Of a stretch of 64,000 bases of DNA, positions 49,700 to 56,964 are shown one piece after another (positions within the stretch are counted from its first letter, which is position 1; every line of letters starts with the position of its first letter). The translations under genes were made by a program, and so were the position numbers. The DNA comes from Oscillospiraceae bacterium (GTDB taxonomy: Bacteria; Bacillota; Clostridia; Oscillospirales; Ruminococcaceae), in the NCBI GenBank assembly GCA_022800935.1, contig JAAWRH010000014.1, forward strand, positions 1 to 64,000, read 5' to 3'. Below the pieces are notes generated by a model. It was not told the origin of the DNA and ran no database searches. It was given only the letters and a program-made list of their open reading frames with translations.

Positions 49700-49969
49700 A
49701 TGCCAAACATCCGCTCCAGCGCTGACCTGCGCAACAACTACAATGAGATTTCCACCTTCTGCCACGACTATGCCGAGCCTGTCTTTATCACCAAAAACGG
49801 CAAAGGCGACCTGGCTGTCATGAGCATTGAGGCCTATGAACAGCTTATCAGCCGTTTCGAGCTCTACGGCCTGATCCACGAGGGACTGGAGGACATCCAG
49901 GCCGGAAACACCCAGCCCCTGGATGAGGCAATGGCCGACATCCGCAGACGCAGAAGCCATGAAGTATGA
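49700..49969 (+). CDS. Phd/YefM family antitoxin
   Basis: 89 aa. Phd/YefM pattern: MPNIRSSADLRNNYNEI, then PVFITKNGKGDLAVMSIEAYE, the DNA-binding and dimer core, and a C-terminal toxin-binding tail. ATG 49700 has AAAGGAG upstream. It overlaps the toxin gene by 11 bases. The pair runs opposite to the phage tail genes and so acts as an independent cassette. Confidence 0.88.
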   Translation: MPNIRSSADLRNNYNEISTFCHDYAEPVFITKNGKGDLAVMSIEAYEQLISRFELYGLIHEGLEDIQAGNTQPLDEAMADIRRRRSHEV

Positions 49970-50285
49970 CGTCCGCCTCTCCGCTGCCGCCAAAGAGGAC
50001 ATCCTCCGCAACGCGGATTATATTGAGTTGGTCCTGAAGAATCCCTCTGCCGCCGGGCATTTTCTGAATGAGACAGAGGAAAAGCTCCGTTCCCTGTCTG
50101 AATTTCCGGAGCGCAGTCCCCTGGTCCGGGATAAGCTGCTGGCCTCCTGGGGGATCCGCTTTCTTCCGGTCATGAACTACATGGTGTTTTATCAGGTCAT
50201 GGCAGAGCAGAAAACCGTCTATGTCGTCCGGGTGCTCCACGGAAAGAGCAACTGGTCCGCCATTCTCTTCTCCGATTCCCAATGA
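49959..50285 (+). CDS. RelE/ParE family toxin
   Basis: 108 aa. ParE/RelE fold pattern: MKYDVRLSAAAKEDILRNADYI, the SAAGHFLNETEEKLRSLSEFPERSP stretch split by a helix-loop, then IRFLPVMNYMVFYQV and VYVVRVLHGKSNW. ParE-type toxins hit gyrase and RelE-type cut mRNA; the RxLHGxxxW end is typical of both. Translationally coupled to the antitoxin. Confidence 0.88.
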   Translation: MKYDVRLSAAAKEDILRNADYIELVLKNPSAAGHFLNETEEKLRSLSEFPERSPLVRDKLLASWGIRFLPVMNYMVFYQVMAEQKTVYVVRVLHGKSNWSAILFSDSQ

Positions 50286-50330
50286 CAGAGCCCCGCCTGG
50301 CAGTGAAACTGTTCGCTGCCAGGCGGCTTT

Positions 50331-51335
50331 TTATTTCTTCTCCTTTCCCGCTTTCGCGCCAAACCCAGCCTCTACCATCCCTCTGATATCCACATCACTG
50401 GCAATACTCTCCTCCGCCAGCCCCACAACCCGCAGCCTGCCGTCCCCGGATACTTCCAGGCCCTCGCCTACCTTTACTCCGCCCAGCAGGTCCGCCGTCG
50501 CCGCCGGCAGGGTGTAACCGCTCCCGCCGCCCTCACCGGTATACCTGCCGTGGGCAAACAGGGCGTAGGTCCCGGTCATGTCCTCCTTTGGCAGAGCTTT
50601 GGCCCAGAACCGCAGCGCCCCCTCCATGGCCAGCATGGTCGGGCAGAGGCCACAGGCTTCCGCCGTAGGCAGGCTCTCCACCGACAGCGCCGCCTCCGGG
50701 TAGTGGGTTTCCCGGCTGTCCTCCACCTCCACGTCACACTGGTATTTGTAGTCCCCTTTGGATTCCTCCAGGGTTGTCCAGCTGCCGACGGGCAGGGATA
50801 GGCTTCCGATTCGGTATGCGCCTCCCAGGCTCCCTGCGTGGGTGATGGCCTCCTGCACATCTTCAGCCGTCATGAAGGAATGAGCGGGATAAGTGATCTC
50901 CACCTCTGCCCCTATGGCAATGGCTATGGTTACGGGATACCTTCGGATGTCGTTGGCACCGTTCTTGTAGGTACATACATACTGAGGAAAATCCCCCAGG
51001 GTTGCGTAGTAAATCAGCACATCTTCTTCCGGTCGGCCTGGATTTTGGGCGAACACACCGAATTCTGAAAGCCAGAACCCTTCCTTCAGCCCGCCGTTCA
51101 GGTCGGAGCGGTATTCCACAATAAAGGATACGCTGTCTCCCTCCGCGGAGACGGCAGGGACGGTAGAGGTGGCCTCGGCCACCGGCTGAACCAAATCGGT
51201 GAGCCGAGCCATCTCTTCCACACTGGAAATATTCCCTTTTCCCACCATAATCCGGGAGAGGGTCAGCGTCTGTCCGGCCAAAAGCCCGGCCAGAATCCTC
51301 CGCCCCGCCGCTGTGATGATGAATCCATATTCCAT
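50331..51335 (-). CDS. Phage tail fibre/collar protein
   Basis: 334 aa. N-terminal domain beginning MEYGFIITAAGRRILAGLLAGQTLTLSRIMVGKG in outline, the pattern of N-terminal phage tail-collar (DUF3751-like) fibre proteins, with WLSEFGVFAQNP and IYYATLGDFPQY; C-terminal region with GYTLPAATADLLGGVKVGEGLEVS, a shaft-like repeat. It attaches to the baseplate next to YmfQ. ATG 51335 follows AGGAG. Confidence 0.8.
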   Translation of the reverse strand: MEYGFIITAAGRRILAGLLAGQTLTLSRIMVGKGNISSVEEMARLTDLVQPVAEATSTVPAVSAEGDSVSFIVEYRSDLNGGLKEGFWLSEFGVFAQNPGRPEEDVLIYYATLGDFPQYVCTYKNGANDIRRYPVTIAIAIGAEVEITYPAHSFMTAEDVQEAITHAGSLGGAYRIGSLSLPVGSWTTLEESKGDYKYQCDVEVEDSRETHYPEAALSVESLPTAEACGLCPTMLAMEGALRFWAKALPKEDMTGTYALFAHGRYTGEGGGSGYTLPAATADLLGGVKVGEGLEVSGDGRLRVVGLAEESIASDVDIRGMVEAGFGAKAGKEKK

Positions 51336-51379
51336 ATTGACACTCCTTCTTAAAAAAGCTTCGTCAAGTCTAAAAGAAC

Positions 51380-51408
51380 TTGACATGATAGGACAAAACC
51401 GGTAAAAT
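51380..51408 (+). promoter_or_regulatory. Promoter of the truncated antitoxin gene
   Basis: TTGACA (51380-51385), 17-base spacer, TAAAAT (51403-51408), 36 bases before the ATG. Confidence 0.65.
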
Positions 51409-51443
51409 TAACTATACCTTTGATTGACAAGGGAGGCACAGCA

Positions 51444-51611
51444 ATGACAAACTTTGACGAATTTTTAGAGGAACAGCTTCAAAATCCTAAATTCAAAGCG
51501 GAATGGGACACCCTGGAGCCGGAGTTCTCTATTGTTCAGGCAATCATCGACGCACGGAAGCAGACCATTAATATCGTTTATCCATCGAACGGACCTGAAA
51601 GTCTTTGTTGA
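51444..51611 (+). pseudogene. Truncated HigA/XRE-type antitoxin
   Basis: 55 aa, starting MTNFDEFLEEQLQNPKF and reading FSIVQAIIDARKQT, the usual entry into an XRE helix-turn-helix (normally followed by GLTQxxLA). Here the sequence switches to unrelated residues that are the terminator stem, so the DNA-binding domain is gone. Promoter and GGGAGG RBS are intact. Probably a remnant after deletion; a short functional peptide cannot be excluded. Confidence 0.65.
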
Positions 51612-51629
51612 TTGACTTTCAGGTCCGTT
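51588..51629. terminator. Bidirectional terminator
   Basis: Perfect 16-bp stem AACGGACCTGAAAGTC / GACTTTCAGGTCCGTT with a 10-base loop, followed by TTTTTC on the plus strand. It overlaps the end of the truncated antitoxin and the 3' end of the YmfQ-like gene. Confidence 0.85.
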
Positions 51630-52335
51630 TTTTCTCAAGTCTGGTAACAGAGTAACTTTCTATTCCCCCTCCGGTCCCCCACCTTCCCCCAAACACCGGC
51701 TCTATCTCCATCCGCGGCAGAAGGGTCACGGTATACGCCCCTTTGGGAGATGGAACCGCTGCGACGGTCTCCTTCCCCTGAAAGTGATACGGAATATCTC
51801 TCTCCTCCAGCTCTGTCCTACTGTACCCGCCCTGTTCCACGGGAATCAGCTTCCAGTCCGCTGTCACCGGGTCCGCCACAGCCAGCACATAGAGCTTAAA
51901 CAGCAGGTTTGCCGGAACCATCCGCAGTAGCAGGTCCATTACGTCGTCCAGGTAAGCCTGGGCAGAAAGGTCTATCATAACGGTGAGCAGATAGGTGGCC
52001 CGCAGAATCTCCGCCGTGTATTTCCCCTCCCCACAAAGCAGCTTCAGTTGTTTCCGGAGCATCCGCAGGGTAAAGGGCAGCTTTTCCCGCAGCCGCAGGA
52101 GAATCCGGTTCCGGCGTATCTCCAGGGTGTCGTCAGCCTTTGGAATAATCTTCAGCATCCGTTCCCACCGGGAAAGGCCGTAATCATCTGCGTCCAGGAT
52201 AAACTGATTGGCCATAACCCTTTCGGCAGAGAGCCACGCCTGGTCAAAGGCCCACTGTTGACCGTCAGTGTACGCCAAAACCTCCCATACATCCCGGAGA
52301 ATCCGGGGCAGGTACTCCAGCATCCGCCTATCCAA
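51619..52335 (-). CDS. Phage tail protein, YmfQ/DUF2313 (Mu gp48-like)
   Basis: 238 aa, the usual length for this baseplate protein that follows gpJ. N-terminus LEYLPRILRDVWEVLAYTDGQ, then a helix-rich domain with RRNRILLRLREKLPFTL and a strand-rich end. The likely start is TTG 52335, eight bases overlapping the gpJ remnant's end, behind AGGGGGG; ATG 52323 is the alternative with a poorer RBS. Confidence 0.82.
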   Translation of the reverse strand: MDRRMLEYLPRILRDVWEVLAYTDGQQWAFDQAWLSAERVMANQFILDADDYGLSRWERMLKIIPKADDTLEIRRNRILLRLREKLPFTLRMLRKQLKLLCGEGKYTAEILRATYLLTVMIDLSAQAYLDDVMDLLLRMVPANLLFKLYVLAVADPVTADWKLIPVEQGGYSRTELEERDIPYHFQGKETVAAVPSPKGAYTVTLLPRMEIEPVFGGRWGTGGGIESYSVTRLEKKRT

Positions 52336-52900
52336 CCATATCCCCCCTCACCGGTATCTCGTTCTCCCCCAGGGTCAGGTTTTTCCCCTGGCCGTCGATG
52401 AGGGTGTCCTCCAGGTCAATCACCCCAGGCAGGGCCAGCAGCCGCATTTCCAGGGCGCTGACCTGGACGGTCAGAGGGTTCTGGGATGGCTGTACCGCCC
52501 AAACGGAGGCCAATTCCCGGAAATACCCGTCCACCGCCTCCTCTATGGAGGGCCGCAGGTCCTCAAAGCGGTACCGGGTTTCCAGCGTCAGGTGCAGGGT
52601 CAGGGAAATCCTCCGCTCCTCCACCCCGCGCACCGTCACAAAGTGGCCGATAGGGGCCAGGCCCAGCCCCTCCCCGTGGTTTTCTTCCGGGTCAACGGCA
52701 GTCTGCACCGCTTCCAGCAGAACCTGGGAGGGCGGCCTCCAGTCCGCACCGATGATTACCAGCCGGACAGTACCGCCCACCGTCAAAAGCCCCTCCAAAG
52801 CCGCCCTGGCGACTGCCTCCATCCAGGTTCTCACCTCCGGCGGGGCAGACCTGGCGGTTTCCTCCCACCTTTCCGGCGGCAGGAACCGGGAAGGCTGAAT
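52328..52900 (-). pseudogene. Baseplate J-like protein, C-terminal remnant
   Basis: About 190 residues of the C-terminal half of a gpJ/gp47 baseplate protein (SAPPEVRTWMEAVARAALEG, LAPIGHFVTVRGVEE, RPSIEEAVDGYFREL), normally about 350 aa. The N-terminal half is missing; at about 52900 the sequence passes directly into XkdQ in another frame. No proper start remains. Confidence 0.75.
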
Positions 52901-53747
52901 CCCCCAGTTCCAGGTACACCCGCACCGCCGAGCCCGCCCGGATGGAGGGGGCCCCCAGAACATCCTCTAAATCCAGCGTCCGGGTCTCCCGATTGTACAG
53001 CCCCAGCAGCGCGTCCGCCTTGGCCTGAGCCCCAGTAGGATTTTTCAAGCTTTCATAATATTGCAGCACGCCCCACCGGTTGATGTTCTCCCCGCTCTGG
53101 GCGATATACACATCCCGCTTGCCGGTCTTCTCATTGTCATAGGTCAGCTTAATCTTATCGTAGGTCTGCCGGTCGATGGAAACGGAATAGGAAAAATCCC
53201 CCGCCCCGTTCTCATCAATGAACAGCCGGGATTTTAAGCTCTCAATGTTCCTAAGGCACAGCTTTCCCGCGTCGTCGTACAGAATATACAGTTTTCCGGT
53301 GGCGGTCAGGGTCTCGTCCAAGGCGTTCTGTAGAATGTCAAACAGCGTCTGATTCTCCTCCACCCCGCTTTCGATGGAATACCCCGTATCCTCCACCGTC
53401 CCCAGGTTCAGCCGGAAGTCCTCCGCCAGCATCTGGAGGAGCTGGGCCGCAGTTTTATCCTCATAGACCACCGTGTCCTTGTTTTTCAGGTAGCGGAGCT
53501 GGTCATAGGCGGTGATTTTCACCATCGGCTCCTTGCTCCTCTCCCGCGTGAAGATATACCCAAAGAACAGCGGCTTCCCGTCGATGGAAAGCTGTACTGC
53601 GTTCCCCTCCCGGATGTCCAGTGCAGAATCCCAGACAGCGGAGAAGGTCAGCTTCCCCGGCGTCCCCTTTCGGCTCAGCTCCTAGACAACCCCCTCCTTC
53701 ACCGCCGGATAGAGGAGCTTTCCGCTGTTTTCCACCAACAGCTCCAT
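52901..53747 (-). pseudogene. XkdQ-like tail protein remnant with amber codon
   Basis: Starts MELLVENSGKLLYPAVKEG (ATG 53747) and meets TAG at 53682-53684 where family members usually have Trp (VxWE-xxRKGTPGKL); TGG to TAG explains it. After the stop the frame runs on intact (ELSRKGTPGKLTF..., MVKITAYDQLRYLKNKDT) to VRVYLELGD, where it is cut and fused to the gpJ remnant. The XkdQ C-terminus, the XkdR/XkdS-type genes and the gpJ N-terminus are therefore lost. Confidence 0.8.
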
Positions 53748-53769
53748 TTTCAAGGGAAATCCTCTCCTC

Positions 53770-54429
53770 TCACCGCTCCGGCATTTTCAGCTCCTGCCCC
53801 ACATAAATCAGGTTCGGGTTCTGCACAATATCCCGGTTCAGCTCATAAATTTCATTGTACCGGCTCCCGTCCCCCAGGTACTGCTTCGCCAGGTTCCACA
53901 GGCAATCCCCCGCCTCCACCTTGTGGGTGGAAATCTCCGGCGGGCTTCCCTCCTCCCGTTTCGGGCCGGAAATGCGGACCGCCTTGGCCTTCTTCACTGG
54001 CTGTACTGTCCGGGTCTCATAGCTCTGATATCGTTTCAGACTGACAGAAACCTCCACATCCATCCCCAACTCCTGGGCGTCCTCCCTGATCTGGTACTCC
54101 TCCAGGGAGACCAGCAGGTTGGTGTCGAACAGCAGCGCCCCCCTGGGGATAATCCGGCTCACCAGGAAACGAAAGGGCCGCTTTCCGGCCTTTAACCGCT
54201 CCAACAGGGAAAGGTAGTAGGACGCCCCGCCCCCTCCCCTGGCAAACGGGTACCCTGTCTGGGGCAGCAGCGCGTCAAACTGGATTTCGGTCAGGCCGGG
54301 GGCCTTCAAAAAATTGATCTCCCCATCGTTGATCAGGGAGACCGTCTCGTTCTGGTTTTTCACCCGCAGCTTTAAGGAGGACGGGGTGACGGGCAGCTCT
54401 GTCCCGTCCAGGTAAAAATGATACGCCAC
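53770..54429 (-). CDS. XkdP-like phage baseplate protein with LysM domain
   Basis: 219 aa. N-terminal strand-rich domain (MAYHFYLDGTELPVTPSSL, INFLKAPGLTEIQFDALLP) and a C-terminal LysM (about 172-217: THKVEAGDCLWNLAKQYLGDG...LIYVGQELKMP). Such proteins sit in the baseplate hub of PBSX-type tails. The likely start is GTG 54429, overlapping the scaffold gene stop. Confidence 0.88.
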   Translation of the reverse strand: MAYHFYLDGTELPVTPSSLKLRVKNQNETVSLINDGEINFLKAPGLTEIQFDALLPQTGYPFARGGGGASYYLSLLERLKAGKRPFRFLVSRIIPRGALLFDTNLLVSLEEYQIREDAQELGMDVEVSVSLKRYQSYETRTVQPVKKAKAVRISGPKREEGSPPEISTHKVEAGDCLWNLAKQYLGDGSRYNEIYELNRDIVQNPNLIYVGQELKMPER

Positions 54430-54881
54430 TACTCATGCACCCCCTCGCCGGAAACCGCCATCTGCTCCGCCAGCCCGGCAACACTCCCGTCCTCCCCTAT
54501 CTGGGCCTTTTCCAGGAAGCCCGCCAGCAGTGGCGTGACCGTGGCCGGGTTGATGGCCTTGGCCTCGGTTAGCGCCTTACTCACCGCGTTATCCAGCCGG
54601 AGCTGCCGCAGCTGGGCGGCGTGGTCCTTGTCCTTCTGCAGGTTCTCCGCCTGGAGTTGGGTGATTCTCTGGGTGAGGGCGGCGGTATCGCCGGTCTCCT
54701 TTTTCAGGGCCTCCAGCTGTCCGTCCCGCTCCTTCAGGGAGGCTTTCACTGCCGTCAGCTCGCTTTTTGCGGCATCCAGGTCCGCTTTAGCTGTGTAGCC
54801 CTTGCCGATCTCCTCCGTCACCTTTGCGTCAATCTCCGGGGTATACTTCTCCCCCAGAATGGTTTTCAGCCATTCAAGCAT
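54429..54881 (-). CDS. Phage scaffold protein (GP20-like), C-terminally altered
   Basis: 150 aa. Long coiled coil typical of phage minor structural protein GP20: GEKYTPEIDAKVTEEIGKG, repeated LxxxKxEL, LRLDNAVSKALTEAKAINPATV. Normal members are longer; here the end (after GLAEQ) switches to MAVSGEGVHE and the stop abuts XkdP. The last residues probably come from another phage gene, marking the deletion of the head and tail block. RBS AAAGGAG. Confidence 0.78.
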   Translation of the reverse strand: MLEWLKTILGEKYTPEIDAKVTEEIGKGYTAKADLDAAKSELTAVKASLKERDGQLEALKKETGDTAALTQRITQLQAENLQKDKDHAAQLRQLRLDNAVSKALTEAKAINPATVTPLLAGFLEKAQIGEDGSVAGLAEQMAVSGEGVHE

Positions 54882-54978
54882 TGCAATCTTCTCCTTTCGT
54901 CACCTTTTGATTTTAGGCATAAGAAAAGCACTGTGACTTTTTCACGATGCTTTATCAACATGTTAATTTTATAGGAAA

Positions 54979-55003
54979 AGGGAGCAAGCTTAACTTACTC
55001 CCT
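54979..55003 (-). terminator. Terminator after the MuF/immunity cluster
   Basis: Stem AGGGAG / CTCCCT with a 13-base loop, followed by TTTTCC on the minus strand. Confidence 0.55.
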
Positions 55004-55044
55004 CTAAAGTGGACTTTGGCGGGCGTAGCACCCTCCCGCATCTC

Positions 55045-55194
55045 TCAGGGCTTCCCCTTGTCATACCATCGGCGTGTAGTCGCTACGAAATTTACTACCT
55101 CAAAGCCCTCACTTATCCTATCACTATTATAGCCGATTTGTCCATAGGTATCCTTGAATTCCTGGATGGTTTCCAGTGCCGTTCTTTGTTTCAT
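55045..55194 (-). CDS. Small hypothetical protein downstream of MuF (49 aa)
   Basis: Starts MKQRTALETIQEFKDTYGQ and ends VVNFVATTRRWYDKGKP. Its ATG overlaps the stop of the preceding 72-aa gene (ATGA), so it is coupled to it. AT-richer than the phage structural genes. Unknown family; position after a MuF toxin-like gene makes a second immunity gene, or a broken one, possible. Confidence 0.5.
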   Translation of the reverse strand: MKQRTALETIQEFKDTYGQIGYNSDRISEGFEVVNFVATTRRWYDKGKP

Positions 55195-55409
55195 GGATGT
55201 TCATCCTTCTTTCTCAGCTCATTGTCTTCGGCAAGAATTTTCAACGCCATATATGCATCAAATCTAGCGCTTTCATGATCATCTTCCATTCTGGGATCAT
55301 CAAATGCAATATCATCTGCTTCTTCCTCAGTATAGGGAACTGCAGCTTTTGCTTTTTTCTCCCAATATGCCCTATCCTCATCGCTCAATCTTTTTGTAGA
55401 ATATGCCAT
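55191..55409 (-). CDS. Candidate immunity protein for the MuF toxin-like domain (72 aa)
   Basis: Starts MAYSTKRLSDEDRAYWEKKAKAA at ATG 55409, eight bases after GGAGG, and is strongly acidic (about pI 4-5 by inspection: EEEADDIAFDDPRMEDDHE). Small acidic proteins encoded right after a toxin, with overlap, are the usual immunity arrangement; here the overlap with the MuF gene is 32 bases. No family recognised; the role is inference. Confidence 0.5.
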   Translation of the reverse strand: MAYSTKRLSDEDRAYWEKKAKAAVPYTEEEADDIAFDDPRMEDDHESARFDAYMALKILAEDNELRKKDEHP

Positions 55410-56964
55410 ATATGTTAGCCTCCTGCAAAAATGTATCAATGATTTCATTTGCTTTTTGTGGACTAGTTTTCCATTCACCTGCATCTTTAATCTGTGTTAC
55501 TTTTTGATGAAAATCATTTCTATTATATCTAGCTGTTTTCTCTACTAAATAAACATCCCCATTATTTCCCACTGCTATCACTATCTTTAAGTTATCGCGT
55601 CGAGAAAAAATATCCAAATCCCCAAAAGAGAACGTCCCACAATCAGGATGATTATGCAGTACAATATGATCGAAATTCTGCCTTGGAATCTTTACACTTC
55701 CATCTCCACCTAAAATGTATTTTCCTACCTGCTTCATATCCATAGAGTAAACCACTCCAACCTCTGTTCCCAAAGGCTGGCGGGACGCTTCCATCAAAAG
55801 CCGTTTGTTGGCATTTTGTAACGCTCTGTTCTCGCGTTCTCCTAATAGCTCGCTGTGTACCAATCCAACATTTTGTATGCTCTGGGTTGTAATTGACTGG
55901 GGTTCTTCCTGGATACTTCTCATTATACCACTTTTCTCCCCGTCCACAAACCCCTTTTTCCACTCCTCATAGGTCATATCCGAAGGTACATAGTAAGTTT
56001 TCCCATCCGCCCCTCTGGCGGCCCGCTCCCCTCCTAAATCCTCAAAGTACGGACAGGTGCATCCCCGGCACCAGGGATGAAAGGGCGGTGTGGTCTCCCC
56101 TGGCCGGTCATCCTCTAAGGGGAGTATCTTTCTGTCCATCTCCTGGCAGATCTCACAGGTATATTTGTCCAAGGTCTCTACAATCTCAATCTGCTCCACA
56201 CCCAAATCTCTATAACAGTCCTTTTGGGATGCCTCGTGGAAATAAGCGTTCTCGGTCATAATTAACCGGGAAGCCTTGGAGCGGGATACCCCGAATTGTC
56301 TCGCAATGTCCTGCATAGCCTCTCTAGGCGTCTCTCCCCGGATGCACCCCTGGACCAGATGCTGGTTCAGGCTGGCAATCAGTCCCTGTTTGTCCCGCCA
56401 GCACCGGTCACGGAAAGTCAGCCCATCAGCAGTCCAGGGGGCATACAGCACCTTTTCCAGCTTCCCGCTGTCAATCCCGGAAAGGTCCCAGCCAACGCCA
56501 AAGCCCTTTTGCAGCTCAAAAGCGGCGTGGTAGTATCCCTCCCGGTAGGTCTCCCGCAGCATCCTGTCCAGGCCGTCCAGTTGGTTTTGATAGAGAAGCT
56601 CCGCCTGCTGCTGCATTTGAAGCTGTACCGCTTCCAGCCTGGTGATGTGCGCTCTGGCAGAGGCGTTTTCCAGTTCCTTGATCCACCGCCCGTCCAGTTC
56701 GTTTTCCTTTGCCGCCTTGATGTACTCCTCCACGGTCCAGCGCAGCTCCTTCATCTCCCGGCGGGTCAGACGCTTTTTTGCCTCCATTAGGGAAATCCCA
56801 TTGTTATCCGCGAACCGCTGGTACCACACCGCCAGCCGTTCCTGCACCGCCTGGGAGGTCTTATAAAAGCCTTCCTCCATTCTCCGGATGTAGTCCTCTC
56901 CCCGCTTGCGGGAGGCTTTTTCCAGCATCCGGGACCGCATTCTCCAATAGTCACGATTTTTCAT
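55378..56964 (-). CDS. MuF-type minor head protein with C-terminal toxin-like domain
   Basis: 528 aa. Residues about 1-345 are a Mu gpF/SPP1 gp7-like head protein (TPREAMQDIARQFGVSRSKASRLIMTEN-type core, then TCEICQEMDRK and the FHPWCRGCTCPYF Cys cluster). After a linker (about 345-400) comes a foreign, AT-rich C-terminal domain (about 400-528) with IVLHNHPDCGTFSFGDLD, a JAMM-like HxHP...S..D pattern, followed by IAVGNNGDVYLVEKT. This build matches phage-encoded MuF polymorphic toxins. Two small genes follow as possible immunity partners. Start overlaps the portal gene by 14 bases. Confidence 0.8.
   Translation of the reverse strand: MKNRDYWRMRSRMLEKASRKRGEDYIRRMEEGFYKTSQAVQERLAVWYQRFADNNGISLMEAKKRLTRREMKELRWTVEEYIKAAKENELDGRWIKELENASARAHITRLEAVQLQMQQQAELLYQNQLDGLDRMLRETYREGYYHAAFELQKGFGVGWDLSGIDSGKLEKVLYAPWTADGLTFRDRCWRDKQGLIASLNQHLVQGCIRGETPREAMQDIARQFGVSRSKASRLIMTENAYFHEASQKDCYRDLGVEQIEIVETLDKYTCEICQEMDRKILPLEDDRPGETTPPFHPWCRGCTCPYFEDLGGERAARGADGKTYYVPSDMTYEEWKKGFVDGEKSGIMRSIQEEPQSITTQSIQNVGLVHSELLGERENRALQNANKRLLMEASRQPLGTEVGVVYSMDMKQVGKYILGGDGSVKIPRQNFDHIVLHNHPDCGTFSFGDLDIFSRRDNLKIVIAVGNNGDVYLVEKTARYNRNDFHQKVTQIKDAGEWKTSPQKANEIIDTFLQEANIYGIFYKKIER

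Noticed and set aside
53682-53684. TAG in XkdQ as evidence of amber recoding by the phage
   Set aside because: The same gene also has a 3' deletion, and nearby genes are frameshifted; decay explains it without an alternative code.
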